From Niabella sp. (GTDB lineage: Bacteria; Bacteroidota; Bacteroidia; Chitinophagales; Chitinophagaceae), in assembly GCF_030150205.1 (NCBI RefSeq), contig NZ_JASLGT010000011.1:1-64000 (forward strand): 64,000 nt of DNA. The letters run 5' to 3'. This document shows, one piece after another, positions 17,378 through 25,753 of the stretch; position 1 is the first letter of the stretch, and each line of letters starts with the position of its first letter. Position numbers and translations under genes: made by a program. The notes below the pieces were generated by a model that made no database searches, was not told the origin of the DNA, and saw nothing but the letters and a program-made list of their open reading frames with translations.

Positions 17378-17400
17378 TAACGGCAGGATGATCATTTGAT

Positions 17401-17430
17401 AAAAGCAGCTTTAGGAGCTGCTTTTATATT
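17401..17430 (+). terminator. Rho-independent terminator after the FKBP gene
   Basis: Perfect 10-bp inverted repeat AAAAGCAGCT (17401-17410) and AGCTGCTTTT (17416-17425) with a 5-base loop, then a T-rich tail. It ends the FKBP transcript and isolates it from pepT. Confidence 0.85.
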
Positions 17431-17482
17431 TATTTTTACACCGCGTGTGCTTTGTAATGTATTGATAGTGTTTTTATTGCCT

Positions 17483-17513
17483 TTTGACGCGTTGTTTTTT
17501 TTAAATATTTTTG
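17483..17513 (+). promoter_or_regulatory. Promoter of pepT
   Basis: TTTG at 17483-17486, a 19-bp spacer, then TATTTTTG at 17506-17513: full match to the Bacteroidota -33/-7 consensus. It lies 20 bases before the ATG at 17534 and within the longest open frame, which shows that the upstream extension to 17396 is not coding. Confidence 0.8.
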
Positions 17514-17533
17514 TGTTAACAGAATTGGGGACC

Positions 17534-18775
17534 ATGACTTACAATTTTACAGTTTCTGACCGTTTTTTAAAGTATGTGACGATCGACACCCAAAGTGATC
17601 CTTACTCAGATACTGTGCCTTCTACCAGCCGTCAGAAGGACTTAAGTATAATCCTGGTGGAGGAGCTGAAAGCGATGGGTATAAAGGATGCAATGCTTGA
17701 TGACTTTGGATATGTATATGCCACTATACCGGCCAATACAGGGAAGCAGGTGCCGGTTATCTGTTTTTGCAGCCACGTAGATACTTCTTCCGATTGTTCA
17801 GGTAAGGATGTAAAACCTATTGTACATCAGAATTATGATTGCAGGGATATTGTTTTGCCAGACGACCCTCAGCAGGTCATACGGCCCGGAGATCATCCCT
17901 ATTTAAAAACAAAACGGGGTGAAGATATCATTACAGCATCCGGTACCACCTTGCTGGGCGCAGATGATAAGGCCGGTGTGGCCATTATTATGGACCTGGC
18001 AAATTATCTGACCACCCATCCGGATGTAAAGCATGGTACGATTAAAATTTTGTTTACGCCGGATGAGGAGATTGGGCGTGGCGTAGATCATGTAAACCTG
18101 GAAAAATTGGGTGCTGATTTTGGATATACGCTTGATGGGGGAGAAAGAGGCAGTTATACGGACGAAACATTTAGCGCCAATGGCGTTACCATTCATTTTT
18201 ATGGAAATAGTATTCATCCCGGTTATGCTAAGGATAAACTGATCAATGCGATAAAAATTTCGGGAACATTCCTGGACCTTTTGCCCAGGGATGGCTTTAG
18301 CCCGGAAACAACAGAGGACCGGGAAGGATTTGTGCATCCCGTTCACATTGAGGGTGGGGCAGAAAAAGCCTCGCTAAGCTTTATTATACGGGATTTTGAA
18401 ACTTCGAAACTAAAACTGCACGAAGCCCGGCTGGAACAATTTGCAAAACAGGCAACCGGCCGGTATCCGGGTAGCCGGTACGAATTTGAGAGCAGGGAAC
18501 AATACCGGAATATGAAGGAGATCGTGGATCTGCATCCCCAGATTGGAGAATATGTAAAGATCGCGATGGAACGGAGTGGCGTTACGTTCAAAAAAAGCAG
18601 CGCAAGGGGTGGTACGGATGGCTCAAGATTGTCTTTTATGGGTATCCCGTTCCCGGATATCTTTACCGGGGAAATGGCTTTTCATGGCAAACAGGAATAT
18701 GTAAGTATCCAGGATATGCAAAAATCTGTAGAAACATTGATACACCTGGTGCAGGTTTGGGAAGAAAAAGCATAG
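17534..18775 (+). CDS. pepT: Peptidase T (tripeptide aminopeptidase)
   Basis: Cytosolic M20B dizinc aminopeptidase that removes the N-terminal residue from tripeptides. Metal and catalytic motifs: CFCSHVDTS (His and catalytic Asp), LLGADDKAG (bridging Asp), TPDEEIGRG (Glu pair), TLDGGERG (Asp), and AFHGKQEYV (last His). A dimerisation domain sits in the middle (about 210-320, IHFYGNSIHPG). The start is the ATG at 17534 (MTYNFTVSDRF, 413 residues); the 46-codon upstream extension is hydrophobic and crosses a terminator and a promoter. The length is typical for PepT. Confidence 0.96.
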   Translation: MTYNFTVSDRFLKYVTIDTQSDPYSDTVPSTSRQKDLSIILVEELKAMGIKDAMLDDFGYVYATIPANTGKQVPVICFCSHVDTSSDCSGKDVKPIVHQNYDCRDIVLPDDPQQVIRPGDHPYLKTKRGEDIITASGTTLLGADDKAGVAIIMDLANYLTTHPDVKHGTIKILFTPDEEIGRGVDHVNLEKLGADFGYTLDGGERGSYTDETFSANGVTIHFYGNSIHPGYAKDKLINAIKISGTFLDLLPRDGFSPETTEDREGFVHPVHIEGGAEKASLSFIIRDFETSKLKLHEARLEQFAKQATGRYPGSRYEFESREQYRNMKEIVDLHPQIGEYVKIAMERSGVTFKKSSARGGTDGSRLSFMGIPFPDIFTGEMAFHGKQEYVSIQDMQKSVETLIHLVQVWEEKA

Positions 18776-18844
18776 TCCAGATCTTCCTCTTATCTCAGGT
18801 TACTACGGCATTATTTTAAACGAATACCTGTTCATATTAAAAGC

Positions 18845-18876
18845 AAACCGCTGGTTGAATATTCCGCCAGCGGTTT
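18845..18876. terminator. Hairpin after pepT
   Basis: Perfect 10-bp inverted repeat AAACCGCTGG (18845-18854) and CCAGCGGTTT (18867-18876), 12-base loop. The tail after it is only moderately T-rich (attatgta), so termination is likely but not certain. Confidence 0.6.
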
Positions 18877-18996
18877 ATTATGTATGGTGCTTTCTGTTGC
18901 TGGTGTTCTGTTATCAACAGGTCTACCGGATTTAGGGATGTAAAAAGGGGATCGTACATATAGTTAATACGTACCTTTATAGAAATAATTATTGTT

Positions 18997-19944
18997 ATGG
19001 AATACATTGCAAACTTTTGGTGGGTGCTGGTTCTTTTACTCGTAGTGTTAAGTGGTTTATTTACCATCAACCAGGGCTACATCGGGGTTATTACCATGTT
19101 TGGGAAATACCGCCGTATCGTAAGACCGGGTTTAAACATAAAGATCCCTTTTATTGAAAGAGTGTACCGGCGGGTATCCGTGCAGAACCGGTCCGTGGAG
19201 CTCGAATTTCAGGCGGTGACCCAGGACCAGGCGAATGTGTATTTCAAAAGCATGCTGCTGTATGCGGTGCAAAATGAGCAGGAAGAAACCGTAAAAAACG
19301 TGGCCTTTAAATTTATTGATGAACGGAATCTGATGCAGGCGCTGGTACGTACAATTGAAGGCAATATCCGTGCGTTTGTTGCCACAAAAAAACAGGCTGA
19401 AGTGCTGGGGTTGCGTCGTGAAATTGTACAGTATGTAAAGGTTGAAATAGATCATACCCTCGAAGAATGGGGCTATCACCTGCTGGATCTGCAGATCAAT
19501 GATATTACGTTCGATAAAATGATACTGGATTCTATGAGCAAGGTCGTAGCCAGCAATAACCTTAAGGCCGCGGCGGAAAATGAGGGCCAGGCATTGCTGA
19601 TCACTAAAACCAAATCAGCGGAGGCAGAAGGAAATGCGATCAAGATCAGTGCAGAAGCGGAGCGGGAAGCCGCAAGGTTAAGAGGACAGGGGATTGCCCT
19701 GTTTCGGGAAGAAGTGGCAAAGGGGTTGTCTTCAGCTGCAGTGGAGCTGCGTCAGGCCAACCTGGATACCAATTTTATTTTATTTAGTATGTGGACCGAA
19801 GCGATCAAAAATTTTGCAGAGTACGGAAAGGGGAATGTTATTTTCCTTGATGGAAGCACAGAGGGAATGGAACATACCATGAAGCAATTTCAGGGAATGA
19901 TGATGCGGCCTTCCGGAACCGATGCATTAAAGAAAGAAAACTAA
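18997..19944 (+). CDS. SPFH/band 7 (stomatin-like) membrane protein
   Basis: A 315-residue membrane-anchored scaffold protein of the stomatin/prohibitin/flotillin superfamily. An N-terminal hairpin/transmembrane helix (about 7-25, WWVLVLLLVVLSGLFTI) is followed by the SPFH domain (INQGYIGVITMFGKYRRIVRPGLNIKIPFIERV...) to about 180 and an Ala/Glu-rich coiled coil (AEAEGNAIKISAEAEREAARLRGQG, about 205-235). Such proteins organise membrane microdomains or regulate FtsH-type proteases. No NfeD gene is next to it. It ends in a 4-base convergent overlap with prmC. Confidence 0.92.
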   Translation: MEYIANFWWVLVLLLVVLSGLFTINQGYIGVITMFGKYRRIVRPGLNIKIPFIERVYRRVSVQNRSVELEFQAVTQDQANVYFKSMLLYAVQNEQEETVKNVAFKFIDERNLMQALVRTIEGNIRAFVATKKQAEVLGLRREIVQYVKVEIDHTLEEWGYHLLDLQINDITFDKMILDSMSKVVASNNLKAAAENEGQALLITKTKSAEAEGNAIKISAEAEREAARLRGQGIALFREEVAKGLSSAAVELRQANLDTNFILFSMWTEAIKNFAEYGKGNVIFLDGSTEGMEHTMKQFQGMMMRPSGTDALKKEN

Positions 19945-20795
19945 GCATCTGCAAAGCGGGCCGTTACAAACCGCTGTTTTCCCTGCATATCTGTTTTGAT
20001 GGATGCGGTGAAGCCGTTGGTTTCAAAAAGCTCCCGGGTTTCAGCCGCCAGCTGCTCGTGAACCTCCAGGTAGACATGACCTTCCGGCGCCAGAATGAAT
20101 CGGGCTGCATCTGCTATTTTCCGGTAAAATAACAAAGGATCTTCATCGGGTACAAACAGCGCCAGCGCCGGTTCATAGTCCAGTACGTTTTTATGCATGG
20201 ATGCTTTGTCGGCAATGGGAATATAAGGAGGGTTACTTACCAGTACATCAACCATTGGAAGCTGTGGCCAGTTGGTTTCATTCAAAAAATCCAGTTGTAT
20301 AAAGCGGATGTCCAGCTCATATTTCGTAGCATTTTTACGGGCTACAGCTAGGGCTTCGGAGCTGATATCACAGGCTGAAACCATCGCTTCGGGGAGTTTT
20401 CTTTTTAAAATAACCGGAATACAGCCGCTGCCGGTGCCAATATCCAGTATCCGTACCGGTGGCCGGTCCTGGTGTTCGCGTATAATGGCATCTACCAGCT
20501 CTTCTGTTTCTGGTCTTGGAATCAGCACCTGCTTATTTACAAAAAAAGGAATATCATAAAACCAGGCTTCATTCAGGATATACTGGATCGGCTCTGCTTT
20601 TAGCAATCGCTTTTTGATGTCTGCGAACATGTTGAGCATACAGGGATCCGGATTGAAATGCTGGCCCTTATTGGCTCGCAGGTTAAAGCCCGTCAGGTTT
20701 TCCACGGCTATATACCAGATCTGCTGGGCTTCGCTTTCGGGATAAAGTACCCTTAGGTCGTCGACAAAGCTTTTTTCTATGTTTTTTAAAGACAT
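19941..20795 (-). CDS. prmC: Peptide chain release factor glutamine methyltransferase
   Basis: Methylates the Gln of the GGQ motif in release factors RF1 and RF2. Class I methyltransferase with the SAM loop ILDIGTGSGCIPVIL (about 113-127) and the hallmark NPPYIP (about 185-190). The N-terminal helical domain that binds the release factor is present. The length of 284 residues is normal. It is divergent from ribD, 32 bp apart, and overlaps the 3' end of the SPFH gene by 4 bp. Confidence 0.96.
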   Translation of the reverse strand: MSLKNIEKSFVDDLRVLYPESEAQQIWYIAVENLTGFNLRANKGQHFNPDPCMLNMFADIKKRLLKAEPIQYILNEAWFYDIPFFVNKQVLIPRPETEELVDAIIREHQDRPPVRILDIGTGSGCIPVILKRKLPEAMVSACDISSEALAVARKNATKYELDIRFIQLDFLNETNWPQLPMVDVLVSNPPYIPIADKASMHKNVLDYEPALALFVPDEDPLLFYRKIADAARFILAPEGHVYLEVHEQLAAETRELFETNGFTASIKTDMQGKQRFVTARFADA

Positions 20796-20814
20796 GCTGC
20801 AAACTTAATTCTTT

Positions 20815-20822
20815 TACTTTTG
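20815..20822 (+). promoter_or_regulatory. -7 element of the ribD promoter
   Basis: TACTTTTG matches TAnnTTTG and ends 5 bases before the ribD ATG. The 32-bp gap to prmC leaves room for little else, and no -33 element matches well. Confidence 0.45.
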
Positions 20823-20827
20823 CAAAA

Positions 20828-21889
20828 ATGGATACAGGAATACGGGATATCTTTCTCCAACGTTGTTTTCAGCTGGCCCGGCTAGGGGCAGGCAATGTGG
20901 CCCCCAACCCGATGGTGGGCGCCGTGTTGGTGTATGAGGACCGGATCATCGGGGAAGGCTATCACCAGCAATACGGGGAGGCGCATGCGGAAGTGCACTG
21001 TATTCATAATGCGCTGAAGCAGCATGCGGAACTGATTGACAAGGCAATCCTTTATGTGTCATTGGAGCCCTGCGCGCATTACGGTAAAACGCCGCCCTGT
21101 GCAGATCTTATCATCCGGCACCGGATACCCCGGGTAGTGGTGGGCTGTCGTGATAGTTTTGAGGCCGTTAATGGAAAAGGGATCGAAAAACTGCGGAATG
21201 CCGGTGTGGAAGTGATTGAGCACATCGCCACACAGGAAGCCATCAACCTTAATAAGCGGTTCTTTACCTTTCACGGGTTGAAACGTCCGTATATTATCCT
21301 GAAATGGGCGCAAACAAGGGATGGTATTATGGCTTCGGCAAATACGGAGCGATTAAAGATTTCGAACCCGGTAACCAACCGGCTGGTGCACCGGTGGCGC
21401 TCTGAGGAGGCGGCCATCATGGTAGGTGCAGCCACCGCCCTGCAGGATGATCCATTATTGGATAACCGGTACTGGTTTGGAAAAGCGCCGGTAAAGATCG
21501 TAGTATCCGGCTCCGGTCATTTGCCGGGGGAGCTGAAGTTGTTTCATTCGGGAACCGCGGCCTGGGTATTTAACCGGGGGCTGGCAAAGGAACAGGCAGG
21601 GGTGGAGTGGATCAAAGTAGAGCGTGATGATCTGATAAAAGGGATGCTGGATGTTTTGTTTGAGCGACAAATCCAGAGCGTTTTTGTAGAGGGCGGGCAC
21701 CGGCTGTTGCAATTACTGATCAAGGCTGGCTTATGGGATGAGGCCCGGATTATAACCAACAGGGAAATGATTGCCGGCAGCGGATTACAGGCCCCCTTGC
21801 TAAAGCAACAGGTGCTACTGCAAACAACCACGATCGGAACCGATGAAATAACCGTTTATAAGAATATGCATAATCAGTTTATAGTTTAA
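20828..21889 (+). CDS. ribD: Bifunctional riboflavin deaminase/reductase
   Basis: Performs two steps of riboflavin synthesis: deamination of the diaminopyrimidine phosphate, then reduction of the ribosyl side chain. The N-terminal deaminase has NPMVGAVLV, the zinc motif HAEVHC and EPCAHYGKTPPC. The C-terminal NADPH-dependent reductase begins at about 155 (RPYIILKWAQTRDG) and includes VEGGHRLLQ. The 353-residue length is normal. The next gene, YigZ-like, starts one base after the stop, so they are co-transcribed. Confidence 0.97.
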   Translation: MDTGIRDIFLQRCFQLARLGAGNVAPNPMVGAVLVYEDRIIGEGYHQQYGEAHAEVHCIHNALKQHAELIDKAILYVSLEPCAHYGKTPPCADLIIRHRIPRVVVGCRDSFEAVNGKGIEKLRNAGVEVIEHIATQEAINLNKRFFTFHGLKRPYIILKWAQTRDGIMASANTERLKISNPVTNRLVHRWRSEEAAIMVGAATALQDDPLLDNRYWFGKAPVKIVVSGSGHLPGELKLFHSGTAAWVFNRGLAKEQAGVEWIKVERDDLIKGMLDVLFERQIQSVFVEGGHRLLQLLIKAGLWDEARIITNREMIAGSGLQAPLLKQQVLLQTTTIGTDEITVYKNMHNQFIV

Positions 21890-21890
21890 G

Positions 21891-22508
21891 ATGGAGCAGG
21901 GGAATTATTATCAAACCATTGAAACCAGCGGACAGGCAGAGTTTAAGGACCGGGGGAGCCGTTTTATTGCCATGGCTTATCCGCTTAAAAATACCGATGA
22001 GTTCAAAAAAATACTGGCTGCTGTAAAAAAAGAACATCCAAAGGCCAATCATCATTGTTTTGCTTACCGCCTGGGAACGGATGGAAATACCTTCCGGGTA
22101 AGTGATGCGGGGGAACCTTCCGGAACCGCAGGAAGGCCCATATTGGGACAGATCGACAGCCGGCAGGTAACAGATGCGCTGATCATTGTCGTGCGCTATT
22201 TTGGTGGAACGCTGCTGGGAGTTCCGGGGCTCATCAACGCTTATAAATCGGCTGCGGCGATGGCATTGCAGGTAACACACCTGGTGCGCAAGCCCGTGCT
22301 GAAAATATTTCATCTCCAGTTTGATTATACCCAGCTCAATGAAGTAATGAATGTGGTGAAGCAGTTCGATTGCACCATTATTAAACAGGAACTGCAGCTG
22401 TTTTGTGTGATGGACATCGGTATTCCAAAACACCGTTTAACGGAAAGCGTGATGCGGCTGGAGGATATTAAAAACCTCGCGCTCAAAGAAGTAGTTGCCG
22501 TAAAATAA
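21891..22508 (+). CDS. YigZ/IMPACT family protein
   Basis: A 205-residue member of the UPF0029 (YigZ/IMPACT) family; the biochemical role is not settled, though translation-factor-like binding has been suggested for relatives. The signature is clear: FKDRGSRFIAMAYPL, ANHHCFAYRLG, RVSDAGEPSGTAGRPIL and VVRYFGGTLLGVPGLI. The C-terminal DUF1949-type domain covers about 135-200. It directly follows ribD. Confidence 0.93.
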   Translation: MEQGNYYQTIETSGQAEFKDRGSRFIAMAYPLKNTDEFKKILAAVKKEHPKANHHCFAYRLGTDGNTFRVSDAGEPSGTAGRPILGQIDSRQVTDALIIVVRYFGGTLLGVPGLINAYKSAAAMALQVTHLVRKPVLKIFHLQFDYTQLNEVMNVVKQFDCTIIKQELQLFCVMDIGIPKHRLTESVMRLEDIKNLALKEVVAVK

Positions 22509-22624
22509 TACCCCGCGCTTTTTAAGATCAAGAGGTATACGATTATTGCAATCCTGCTTTTATCAGGAATGCTTTTGTCTTTGTTGCGTAGTGTTACCAG
22601 CGCTGCAATCCTGCCGGGATTGGC

Positions 22625-23734
22625 TTATTTGGCAACCCATTTCAGGGACACGGGGATGCCGGCTTTTATTTCTTTTCCTGTAGATTCCGGCATACCGGTA
22701 ACAGGATTAATTTTGAAAAGGGTAATATTATCGCTTTTCTGGTTGGCCGCAATCAGCCAGCGCCCGGAAGGATGAATGGTGAAATTCCTCGGGAAATTAC
22801 CATTGGTAGATTGACTGCCTACAAAGGTGATCCTTCCTGTTTTCCGGTCTGTTTTATAAACCTCAATGGTGCTGTTGCTGCGCTGGGATACATAAAGAAA
22901 TTGTCCATCGGGAGACAGATGGATATCTGCTCCGGCTGCTTTTCCCTTTTCGGCTTTCAATGCATCTTCGGTTTGCAGATGTTGTAATTTTCCTTTACGA
23001 AGGCTATAAACATTCACGGTGCCAAACATTTCATCAACATTGTAGGCAAGCTTTTTATTTTTAGAAATTACCATATGACGGGGTCCCGCGCCCGGTGCCG
23101 TTTGTATAAACGATGCCCTTGCGGTATCTGCTTTACCGGTTGTTGCGTTAAAAGGATAGCTGACAATTTTATCCGTTCCCAGGTCGCATACAAATACAAA
23201 ACGGTTATCCGGAGCGATGGTGGTACTATGTACATGAGGCGCCTGTTGCCGCGAATGATCGGGACCGTTGCCCTGGTGGGTAACTACCTGCGAGAGACTG
23301 CCCAGTGAGCCGTCTTTCTGAATGCTGTAAACGGAGAAACTGCCGCTGGAATAATTGGATGCAAACAGCCATTTACCGCTCCGGTCAATTTCAAGATAAC
23401 AGGGATCATCGCCCATGCTTTTTACGGAATTGATAAGGGTCAACTTCCCGGTTTGGGGATCCATAGAAAAGGCACTGATACCACCATCACTGGTTTCATT
23501 TACGGAGTATACAAAACGTTGACTGGCAGATACGACCTGGTACGACGGGTTTACGGTGGCCACTTCGCCGGTCATTTTCAGATCGCCTGTTTGCGCATCA
23601 AAATCATAAATATAAATGCCTTTGCTGCTGCTGTTTTGATGGGTATACGTACCTACTACCAGGTATTGACCAAACGAAGGATTTATTATGGCGGCAATTT
23701 GCAGCATGAGCAACGTGAAAATGAATGGTTTCAT
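22625..23734 (-). CDS. Secreted beta-propeller lactonase-family protein
   Basis: A 369-residue protein of the 7-bladed propeller lactonase family (Pgl/YkgB-like), whose characterised members hydrolyse 6-phosphogluconolactone or muconolactone-like compounds. An N-terminal signal peptide (1-22, ending SFG) puts it in the periplasm or outside, where a phosphogluconolactonase role is unlikely. The blades repeat patterns such as LYVSQRSNSTIEVYK and FPRNFTIHPSGRWLIAANQ. The C-terminus (VSLKWVAK) is typical. Its substrate is unknown. Confidence 0.88.
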   Translation of the reverse strand: MKPFIFTLLMLQIAAIINPSFGQYLVVGTYTHQNSSSKGIYIYDFDAQTGDLKMTGEVATVNPSYQVVSASQRFVYSVNETSDGGISAFSMDPQTGKLTLINSVKSMGDDPCYLEIDRSGKWLFASNYSSGSFSVYSIQKDGSLGSLSQVVTHQGNGPDHSRQQAPHVHSTTIAPDNRFVFVCDLGTDKIVSYPFNATTGKADTARASFIQTAPGAGPRHMVISKNKKLAYNVDEMFGTVNVYSLRKGKLQHLQTEDALKAEKGKAAGADIHLSPDGQFLYVSQRSNSTIEVYKTDRKTGRITFVGSQSTNGNFPRNFTIHPSGRWLIAANQKSDNITLFKINPVTGMPESTGKEIKAGIPVSLKWVAK

Positions 23735-23750
23735 GTAAAAAATTGAAATG

Positions 23751-23758
23751 CAAAGGTA
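23751..23758 (-). promoter_or_regulatory. -7 element upstream of the lactonase-family gene
   Basis: The minus strand reads TACCTTTG, 16 bases upstream of the start. No TTTG is seen at 19-20 bp beyond it. Confidence 0.45.
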
Positions 23759-23925
23759 CGATAAGTTTTAAGGGCAGCCGCCGGAATTTAACGTGGGCTG
23801 ACAATACTATGACTTGCTTTTATCTGTTTTTTAACAATCCCCATGCAATTTTTACAACGGACAGATCCTCTATATAATAAAGAACACAATCACAAATTAT
23901 ATAAACAATTTAAACTTTAACTACC

Positions 23926-24384
23926 ATGAAACGGATTCTTACATTTTCAATAGTATCGGTTCTGGCTATAGTTGCCCTGGCGAGTTGTACCAAACGGGAT
24001 CACTGGCAGGATGATAATCGTTATCAGAACGAGACGGGAGTTACTGCATATATTTCTGAAGTGGGATCGCCCTATTCTGTGATCCGGATGGATTATGATG
24101 GGTCCTATGCTGTTGTTTTCAGCCAGGAAAAAGATAGCTATTACTGGCCCAGATTGAAGGACGTGATTTACGGCGACTTTTCAGTGGGAGGCGGTCGGAC
24201 TCTGTATAACAAAACGGCGGGATTCAATATCCGTTTAGAAGTGGATGAGTTTTTTGATTATAAGAATGATGCGATTAATGCCGTAATCCGGAGAGAAGAC
24301 CAGGAAGGATATGCCAAGGCATATAACAATACGAAGATAAGCCTGGAGAGACGTACCGGAACTCCGATCCCTTCTGTTAAATAG
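23926..24384 (+). CDS. Lipoprotein of unknown function
   Basis: A 152-residue protein with a lipoprotein signal peptide (1-20) and a lipobox ending LASC at Cys21. The mature part is rich in Tyr and Asp and predicted mostly beta (YSVIRMDYDGSYAVVFSQEKDSYYW). I recognise no family. It stands alone, with a strong terminator 26 bases after the stop. Confidence 0.75.
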   Translation: MKRILTFSIVSVLAIVALASCTKRDHWQDDNRYQNETGVTAYISEVGSPYSVIRMDYDGSYAVVFSQEKDSYYWPRLKDVIYGDFSVGGGRTLYNKTAGFNIRLEVDEFFDYKNDAINAVIRREDQEGYAKAYNNTKISLERRTGTPIPSVK

Positions 24385-24410
24385 ACTTTGTTAGTCCGTT
24401 TCCTATATAA

Positions 24411-24438
24411 GGGCTGCTCCAACGAGCGGTCCTTTTTT
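24411..24438 (+). terminator. Rho-independent terminator after the lipoprotein gene
   Basis: 9-bp stem GGGCTGCTC (24411-24419) with GAGCGGTCC (24424-24432), two G-U pairs, a CAAC loop, followed by six T's. Confidence 0.8.
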
Positions 24439-25035
24439 ATACCCTGGTGGAAATGAATAAAGCCTTCAGGGTTATAAATATTTCTGCTGACATATAGAGA
24501 CACATCGCAGAACCTCGTGCTGTACGCCCAGGATCAACATCTGTTGACAGATAGCTTTTCTCTGGATACCGGAGCAAATTACCAGCAAAAGATCTCACGA
24601 CGTTTTCAGCGGGAATCTTTTGGAAGGCGGTTTATATTACTGGTGCGCTGCACCTTCATTCATCCCTGTGTTCGTTGCTAATAAGAGCAGCGCTGCGCTG
24701 CAGCTTTGATCGTTAAGTTCTTAAAATTATCTTAACGCATATGCGATGAATCGGGAATGAAAAATGGGGTAACCTGCCGAATGGACTTCATGAGTGCCAA
24801 AAAAAATAATAGACAGGTGAATAAAAACCTCAAAGTGGAAAAAGAAAAAGGGAATCTGGCTGAACCAGCTCTCATATCAGCTGTCATTGGCAGCCCGGCT
24901 GAAACATTCCTGTGATACCGAACCGAGTGATGATACAGGGCGTTTTGGATCTTACTTTGAATATTGGAAAAGGATTATTTTGATTAAAGGGCTATCATGA
25001 CGCATTTGTTTGGCCAATAATAAAAAGCCAGGCAT
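24439..25035. other. Gene-poor stretch
   Basis: About 600 bp with no open frame I can support on either strand and no repeat longer than a few bases. A plus-strand fragment around 24590-24680 reads without stops for about 30 codons but resembles nothing I know. It may hold decayed sequence. Confidence 0.4.
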
Positions 25036-25063
25036 AAAAAAATGCCATCCCCTGGATGACATT
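25036..25063 (-). terminator. Rho-independent terminator after the ecotin-like gene
   Basis: On the minus strand a 10-bp stem AATGTCATCC/GGATGGCATT (one G-U pair, 3-base loop) is followed by a run of T's (A's at 25036-25042 on the plus strand). Confidence 0.8.
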
Positions 25064-25092
25064 CTTTATGGTTACTGCTTTATGATCCGGTG

Positions 25093-25602
25093 CTACTTAA
25101 CCGCAGCATCAGAAGTATTACCGGCATTCCAGATGCGGTATTTTAATTCATATCCGTCCGGCACAAAAACAACTACCGGAAGTTTGCTGTTGTAACGGAT
25201 CTGCTCGGGTTTTGCCCCAACAAATTTTTCTGTTTTTTTACCATCCGGGCAGGCCATCATCGTAGATACTACGGTTCCGTTGGAAGAAAATTCATAGTAG
25301 GTGTAGCCCCATCCCTGTACATCTTTTTCAACGATCTTGCCATTCAGTGAACGGGTGTTGCAGTCGGTAGGCATTACCTTTCCCGGGATCAGTTCCAGCT
25401 TAAAATCGGCCTCTGATGCGCCTTTAACGGGTAAAAGAATTACATACCGTTTGTATCCTTTTTTCTCTTTGGGAAAATGCTCCAGCTGTTTTTGGGCATC
25501 TTCATTTTTTTCTACGGTATTTACTGTTTTTTTGGTAGTACTGCAGGAGATCAGCGCCAATGCGAAGAATAAAAAGCCTGCTAATTGAAATTTTTTCATC
25601 AT
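25093..25602 (-). CDS. Ecotin-like serine protease inhibitor lipoprotein
   Basis: Ecotins inhibit a wide range of trypsin-fold proteases. The family pattern is strong: KGYKRYVILLP, KLELIPGKVMPTDCN, GWGYTYYEF, the reactive loop VSTMMACPDGKKTEKFV (same STMMACPD as in the E. coli protein, P1 Met) and IRYNSKLPVVVFVPDGYELKYRIW. Both disulfide cysteines (DCN, MACP) are present. Started at 25602 (or the next ATG at 25599), the protein has a signal peptide with the lipobox ALISC, so it is predicted to be membrane-anchored, unlike the free periplasmic enterobacterial ecotin. The frame to 25641 adds residues that do not fit. Confidence 0.92.
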   Translation of the reverse strand: MMKKFQLAGFLFFALALISCSTTKKTVNTVEKNEDAQKQLEHFPKEKKGYKRYVILLPVKGASEADFKLELIPGKVMPTDCNTRSLNGKIVEKDVQGWGYTYYEFSSNGTVVSTMMACPDGKKTEKFVGAKPEQIRYNSKLPVVVFVPDGYELKYRIWNAGNTSDAAVK

Positions 25603-25753
25603 TACTGTTTTATGGTTAAACGATTTGTTTCCTGTTTGCAATACCAGGATGCGAAATCCTGTATCATTGCATAAAAGTCAGTACCCGCAAAACAGACCGG
25701 ATGCATGTCACAAAGGTTGTCTCTTCCGGGTAATAATGATTTCGATCAAAAAA

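Noticed and set aside
17396..17533. 46-codon N-terminal extension of pepT
   Set aside because: It overlaps the FKBP terminator and contains a consensus promoter (17483-17513); the ATG at 17534 gives the family start.
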